Positions 15,128-17,640 of a stretch of DNA of 17,640 bases are shown here, piece after piece. A program made the translations under genes and the position numbers. The DNA comes from CBDUMN01 sp965368335. Lineage in GTDB: Bacteria > Pseudomonadota > Alphaproteobacteria > Rhodospirillales > JAPHRK01. The notes below the pieces were generated by a model. It did not search any database. It was not told where the DNA came from and saw nothing but the letters and a program-made list of their open reading frames with translations. How positions within the stretch are numbered: the stretch's first letter is position 1; each line of letters opens with the position of its first letter. The stretch covers positions 1 through 17,640 of the forward strand of contig CBDUMN010000072.1 in the NCBI GenBank assembly GCA_965368335.1, read 5' to 3'.

Positions 15128-15619
15128 TTAGCTGCCGGCGCCCATCAAAACGGTCACGCCGCGGCGGTTCTGAGACCAAGCCGCTTCGTTGTGGCCGAGA
15201 GCGGCGGGCCGCTCTTTACCATAAGAGATGGTCTTAATGCGGTCGGCGGAAACGCCAAGCGCGACCAGATAGTCTTTAACCGAATTGGCGCGGCGGTCGC
15301 CGAGCGCCAAGTTGTACTCACGGGTGCCGCGTTCGTCGCAATGACCTTCGACGAGAATCTTGGCGCCGCTGTACTTTTTCAACCAAGCAGCCTGAGCCTG
15401 AAGGGTTTTTTGAGCACCCGAGCTTAGGTTGTATTTATCGAAATCGAAGAAAATGCGATCGCCGACGTTGACGACCAGATCTTCCTGACTTCCGGCTGCG
15501 GGACCAATGGCGCTTGCGGCTTGGCCGGACCCGCCGGCGCCGGCCGAGTCCTGCTGAGCGGTTCCACAAGCGGTAAGAAGAGCCGCCGCTGCGACCAGGC
15601 TTACGATTTTAAGGCGCAT
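15128..15619 (-). CDS. pal: peptidoglycan-associated lipoprotein Pal
   Basis: A 163-residue outer-membrane lipoprotein. The signal peptide ends in the lipobox LLTAC with the lipidated cysteine at residue 18. After a Gly/Ala/Ser-rich linker comes an OmpA-like peptidoglycan-binding domain: FFDFDKYNLSSGAQ (57-70), then VEGHCDERGTREYNLALGDRRA (split at about 90-111) with the aspartate and arginines expected to hold diaminopimelate, and SYGKERPAALGHNE. Pal anchors the outer membrane to the cell wall and works with TolB and TolQRA. GGGGGAG nine bases before the ATG fixes the start. It has its own promoter and terminator here. tolB, usually directly upstream, is absent from the 2 kb on that side. 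Confidence 0.97.
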   Translation of the reverse strand: MRLKIVSLVAAAALLTACGTAQQDSAGAGGSGQAASAIGPAAGSQEDLVVNVGDRIFFDFDKYNLSSGAQKTLQAQAAWLKKYSGAKILVEGHCDERGTREYNLALGDRRANSVKDYLVALGVSADRIKTISYGKERPAALGHNEAAWSQNRRGVTVLMGAGS

Positions 15620-15776
15620 ATTTTGTATCTCCCCCTTAAACGGAGTCCTTGAAATTCACATCAACAGCTTCTTCAACGGACGAAAAACCCCAGGGCAACG
15701 TCCGATCAGAACACCAACTAGACTAGAGACTAATAGACCAACACGCCGGTGTTAAGCTAAATTTCTCAAGGATTTG

Positions 15777-15805
15777 ACTATAGTCCGCTCCCAAGGCCGA
15801 ATCAA
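15777..15805 (-). promoter_or_regulatory. promoter of pal
   Basis: On the minus strand TTGATT (plus 15800-15805) is followed after exactly 17 bases by TATAGT (plus 15777-15782). The start would be near 15770, giving a 5' leader of about 150 bases. The -10 box sits in the palindrome GACTATAGTC (15776-15785). The leader also contains the small stem AACAC-GCCG-GTGTT (15740-15753). Confidence 0.6.
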
Positions 15806-15899
15806 GTTGCGGAATATGGTGCTTTCAACTGGCGGGTTGTTTGGAAAAGGTTCAACTGAATGATCTGACCTGAGTATCTTGCGTTGCTCTGAGATTGTA

Positions 15900-15928
15900 T
15901 TGACCAAGCGGCAAAATAGCACTAATAT
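15900..15928 (+). promoter_or_regulatory. candidate promoter for rnk-hemD
   Basis: TTGACC (15900-15905) and TAATAT (15923-15928) are separated by 17 bases on the plus strand, matching five and four consensus bases. Transcription would start near 15935, leaving a leader of about 225 bases before the Rnk-like gene. Confidence 0.4.
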
Positions 15929-16002
15929 TCAGCCCATGGTTATTGGTACGAAAAATATGAAATACGTTATTCACGCAGGGTCGCTTCTCACGGCCTCTGT
16001 GC

Positions 16003-16041
16003 CCCAAGCTATTTAGAGAATACGATCTAAATATACTTGGG
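16003..16041 (+). repeat. hairpin in the leader of the Rnk-like gene
   Basis: CCCAAG (16003-16008) pairs with CTTGGG (16036-16041) and ATTTAGA (16011-16017) with TCTAAAT (16026-16032). This is a 13-bp stem with a 2-by-3 internal loop and an 8-base apical loop. There is no T-run after it on either strand, so it is not a standard terminator. It could be a leader RNA structure, an operator or an element end. Confidence 0.6.
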
Positions 16042-16161
16042 ACCGACCAAAACCTCTTCCTTCAAAATTTAAGTTATGAGCATGTCGAAGCATTCGTAGG
16101 AGTGCAAAACCGACATAGTTCTCATAATTGCCTAACACAACAAGCTTTAGGTGAATTAGAT

Positions 16162-16548
16162 ATGTCAGCAAACACAAGACCGCCAGTTGCGATTGATATG
16201 CAGCACTATGATCGGCTGAAAAATATTGGTGAGCTTTTTTTGGAAATAACACCGGAGACGGCAGAGTTTCTTCTTGAAGAATTATCTCGTGCTGACATTT
16301 TACAATCAGACGATTTACCATCCAACGTCGTCAATATCGGCTCAACAGTTACATATCGAGACGATACATCTGGCGATGCTCATACGTTCGTGCTCGTCTG
16401 GCCCGTTGAGGCGGATATCAAAAAAGATAAGGTTTCGATCATGACTCCAATAGGAGCCGCACTGATTGGACTAACCGAAGGCGATGGCATAAGCTGGCTA
16501 ACAAATAAAAATGATATCAAGCACTTAACTGTTTTAAAAGTAGAGTAG
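16162..16548 (+). CDS. rnk: Rnk / GreA C-terminal-domain family regulator
   Basis: A 128-residue protein. An N-terminal helical part (TAEFLLEELSRADIL) leads to the GreA/GreB C-terminal FKBP-like domain: LPSNVVNIGSTVTYRDDTSG, FVLVWPVEADIKKDKVSIM, then TPIGAALIGLTEGDGISW and a final strand HLTVLKVE. This layout matches Rnk (regulator of nucleoside diphosphate kinase), which binds RNA polymerase near the secondary channel but lacks the long acidic coiled-coil of GreA. The ATG at 16162 has AGGTGA seven bases upstream; a longer frame from a GTG at 16102 adds 20 unconserved residues. The DNA is AT-rich (about 42% GC in one 60-base line, against 67% in a line of glmM). It lies 27 bases before the hemD-like gene. 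Confidence 0.87.
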   Translation: MSANTRPPVAIDMQHYDRLKNIGELFLEITPETAEFLLEELSRADILQSDDLPSNVVNIGSTVTYRDDTSGDAHTFVLVWPVEADIKKDKVSIMTPIGAALIGLTEGDGISWLTNKNDIKHLTVLKVE

Positions 16549-16575
16549 CAATACTTACAGTCACTGTGCGCGAAC

Positions 16576-17337
16576 ATGCATATTTTATTAACTCGCCCAT
16601 ATCTTCAGTCTCTTAGCGTAAAGAAGGACTTGGAAGCATGCGGTAATATCGTATCGCTTTTTCCCGTATTGAATATTTCGGGGGTCGGTTATGACGCCTC
16701 GACGATCAGGAAATCTTCTGCGTTTGTCGTTACATCAGAAAATGCCGCCAAACAACTTAGCGCACAGGGTGAAGTCGACTTATCCGCTCCTATATATGCT
16801 GTCGGTCCCGCAACTGCCGCACCTCTCATAAAAAGGGGATTTGAAAAGGTTCATATTGCCGATGGAGACGCCAAAAGCCTGATCCCAATTATCCTGGATA
16901 ATCAAAAACCGTCTCAGGGCTTGGTGACATACCTTAGCGGCCTCGATATCACTGAGGACATCGCCGAAATTCTGCAAAAACACAAGTTTCAGGCGACACG
17001 GCTCATTGTGTACCAGGCAAAACCGACGAACGTCCTACCTCGCAATATCCGATTGTCTTTCCAGCAAAAGGATATTGCAGCCGTTGTCTTCATGTCATTT
17101 AGGACCGCTTTACATTTCACCAAGCTCCTGCAAGGTGCAGGGCTGTCAGATTATCTGTCGCATATTGATGCGGTCTGCATGTCTTCCCGTGTTGCAGAAG
17201 GGCTGAAACCAGAGCTTTGGAAGAAGGTTCATATCTCTGAAAAACCGTCGCTACCTTCTCTATATTCCCAAATTTTCACTCTGACAGACAAACCAGAATC
17301 TGATCAGGAAATTATCATTCGAGGAAATTCGGTTTAA
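16576..17337 (+). CDS. hemD: uroporphyrinogen-III synthase-like protein
   Basis: A 253-residue protein of the HemD family, which closes hydroxymethylbilane to uroporphyrinogen III in heme and siroheme synthesis. Seen: the N-terminal ILLTRP strand, FVVTSENAAKQL, IYAVGPATAAPLIKRGF, the ADGDAKSLIPIIL stretch, VTYLSGLDITEDIAEIL, the Y-Q-A-K turn after RLIVY, and VVFMSFRTALHFTKLL. This is the two-lobed repeat pattern with the usual length. The family is poorly conserved, so catalytic competence cannot be judged. It lies 27 bases after the Rnk-like gene on the same strand, with no clear ribosome site, and is not next to hemC in this window. Its composition is more AT-rich than the pal-thiD block. 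Confidence 0.83.
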   Translation: MHILLTRPYLQSLSVKKDLEACGNIVSLFPVLNISGVGYDASTIRKSSAFVVTSENAAKQLSAQGEVDLSAPIYAVGPATAAPLIKRGFEKVHIADGDAKSLIPIILDNQKPSQGLVTYLSGLDITEDIAEILQKHKFQATRLIVYQAKPTNVLPRNIRLSFQQKDIAAVVFMSFRTALHFTKLLQGAGLSDYLSHIDAVCMSSRVAEGLKPELWKKVHISEKPSLPSLYSQIFTLTDKPESDQEIIIRGNSV

Positions 17338-17347
17338 TCCCGGCTAC

Positions 17348-17402
17348 AGAAAGGCCGCCTCCCCCCTCTTTTAGAGGGAACTGGAGGGGATACGGGCTTT
17401 CT
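17348..17402. repeat. nested imperfect inverted repeat after hemD
   Basis: Three arm pairs nest: AGAAAG/CTTTCT (17348-17353 and 17397-17402), CCTCC/GGAGG (17358-17362 and 17383-17387), and CCCTC/GAGGG (17364-17368 and 17374-17378) around TTTTA. It starts 11 bases after the hemD stop and may end its transcript or be part of an intergenic repeat family. Confidence 0.5.
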
Positions 17403-17415
17403 CGACGCTAAGAAC

Positions 17416-17456
17416 GCACAAAGGGGACACGTAACGAGTACATGTCCCCTTTGTGC
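17416..17456 (+). terminator. perfect 14-base inverted repeat, terminator-like
   Basis: GCACAAAGGGGACA (17416-17429) and its exact complement TGTCCCCTTTGTGC (17443-17456) flank 13 bases. TTATTT follows, so on the plus strand it could end the rnk-hemD transcript. The AAAGGGGACA arm also resembles repeats found beside REP-associated transposases, so it may instead be a mobile repeat. Confidence 0.6.
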
Positions 17457-17461
17457 TTATT

Positions 17462-17640
17462 TCCTTCACTTTGCTCCGGGGCCTCAGAACACCTACAGCG
17501 GCGAAGCCGCTAAGGGTTCTGGATCCTTCGCTTTACTCCGGGGCCTCAGAACACCTACAGCGGCGAAGCCGCTAAGGGTTCTGAATCCTTCACTTTGCTC
17601 CGGGGCCTCAGAACACCTACAGCGGCGAAGCCGCTAAGGG
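17462..17640. repeat. 62-bp tandem repeat, almost three copies, continuing past the edge
   Basis: Copies start at 17462, 17524 and 17586 with a constant 62-base period; the third is cut by the window end. Copies differ at only a few bases (TTCACTTTG against TTCGCTTTA; TCTGGAT against TCTGAAT). Each contains a hairpin, at 17485-17521 in the first: CAGAAC/GTTCTG, CCT/AGG, then AGCGGC-GAA-GCCGCT at the tip. The period is not a multiple of three, so a repeat protein is unlikely. Confidence 0.9.

Larger units (their letters stand above)
15806..16161. other. AT-rich stretch with no convincing gene
   Basis: Together with the pal leader this makes about 540 bases (15620-16161) without a supported protein gene. 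It holds a candidate plus-strand promoter (15900-15928), a 26-codon frame (15936-16016) that I cannot support as a gene, and a hairpin (16003-16041). No tRNA-like cloverleaf or transposase fragment was recognised. Confidence 0.5.

Noticed and set aside
15811..15880. Remnant of a transposase C-terminus on the plus strand upstream of rnk
   Set aside because: A short frame ends near 15871 with residues vaguely like a transposase tail, but it is too short and has no terminal repeats.
17462..17640. CRISPR array
   Set aside because: The whole 62-base period is conserved, including what would be spacers; no cas genes are visible.
17462..17640. Integron attC sites
   Set aside because: Hairpins contain AAC and GTT but not the RYYYAAC/GTTRRRY cores, and no cassettes lie between units.

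Overview
The window looks like a chromosomal segment of an alphaproteobacterium, probably Rhodospirillales-like. The evidence is the run pal, cpoB(ybgF), tilS, ftsH, folP, glmM on one strand, GC-rich coding sequence, DUF1127-type small proteins, and an FtsH/FolP/GlmM block in the usual alphaproteobacterial order. Species cannot be named from sequence alone.

Left part (1-3560, minus strand): the 5' end of an SLC13-type membrane permease, preceded upstream by a compact unit reading leftwards: a DUF1127 small protein, a structured inverted repeat that may act as terminator or attenuator, an unannotated 52-residue basic protein, a PhzF-family isomerase, a free-standing alanyl-tRNA editing protein (AlaX) and two GNAT acetyltransferases. 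The last five genes overlap or lie within a few bases of each other. Divergent from them is a MocR-type (GntR-aminotransferase) regulator. The short divergent intergenic region holds two back-to-back promoters and four copies of an ATTG(A/T)CA half-site, so the regulator probably controls both sides. This MocR-PhzF-AlaX-GNAT cluster is the most interesting candidate system here: an amino-acid-linked sensor facing a misacylated-tRNA hydrolase and small-molecule modifying enzymes.

Middle part (3562-15619): after the MocR gene comes a PAS / degenerate GGDEF / EAL protein, convergent with and overlapping thiD. From right to left on the minus strand then lie pal (own promoter and a strong terminator), cpoB, tilS, a possible 17-codon leader ORF, ftsH (apparent TTG start), folP, an EamA-family exporter wedged between folP and glmM, glmM and thiD. 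These serve envelope integrity (Pal, CpoB), tRNA-Ile modification, membrane proteolysis, folate, amino-sugar/peptidoglycan precursor and thiamine synthesis.

Right part (15620-17640): composition shifts to more AT-rich DNA. tolB, the usual upstream neighbour of pal, is not there. Instead there is about 540 bp without a convincing gene (a hairpin and a candidate promoter), then a GreA/Rnk-type regulator and a uroporphyrinogen-III synthase-like gene on the plus strand, then a stack of inverted repeats and a 62-bp tandem repeat, each unit able to fold as a hairpin, running off the window edge. This end looks like a rearrangement or insertion boundary. No rRNA, tRNA, CRISPR array or transposase gene was seen.
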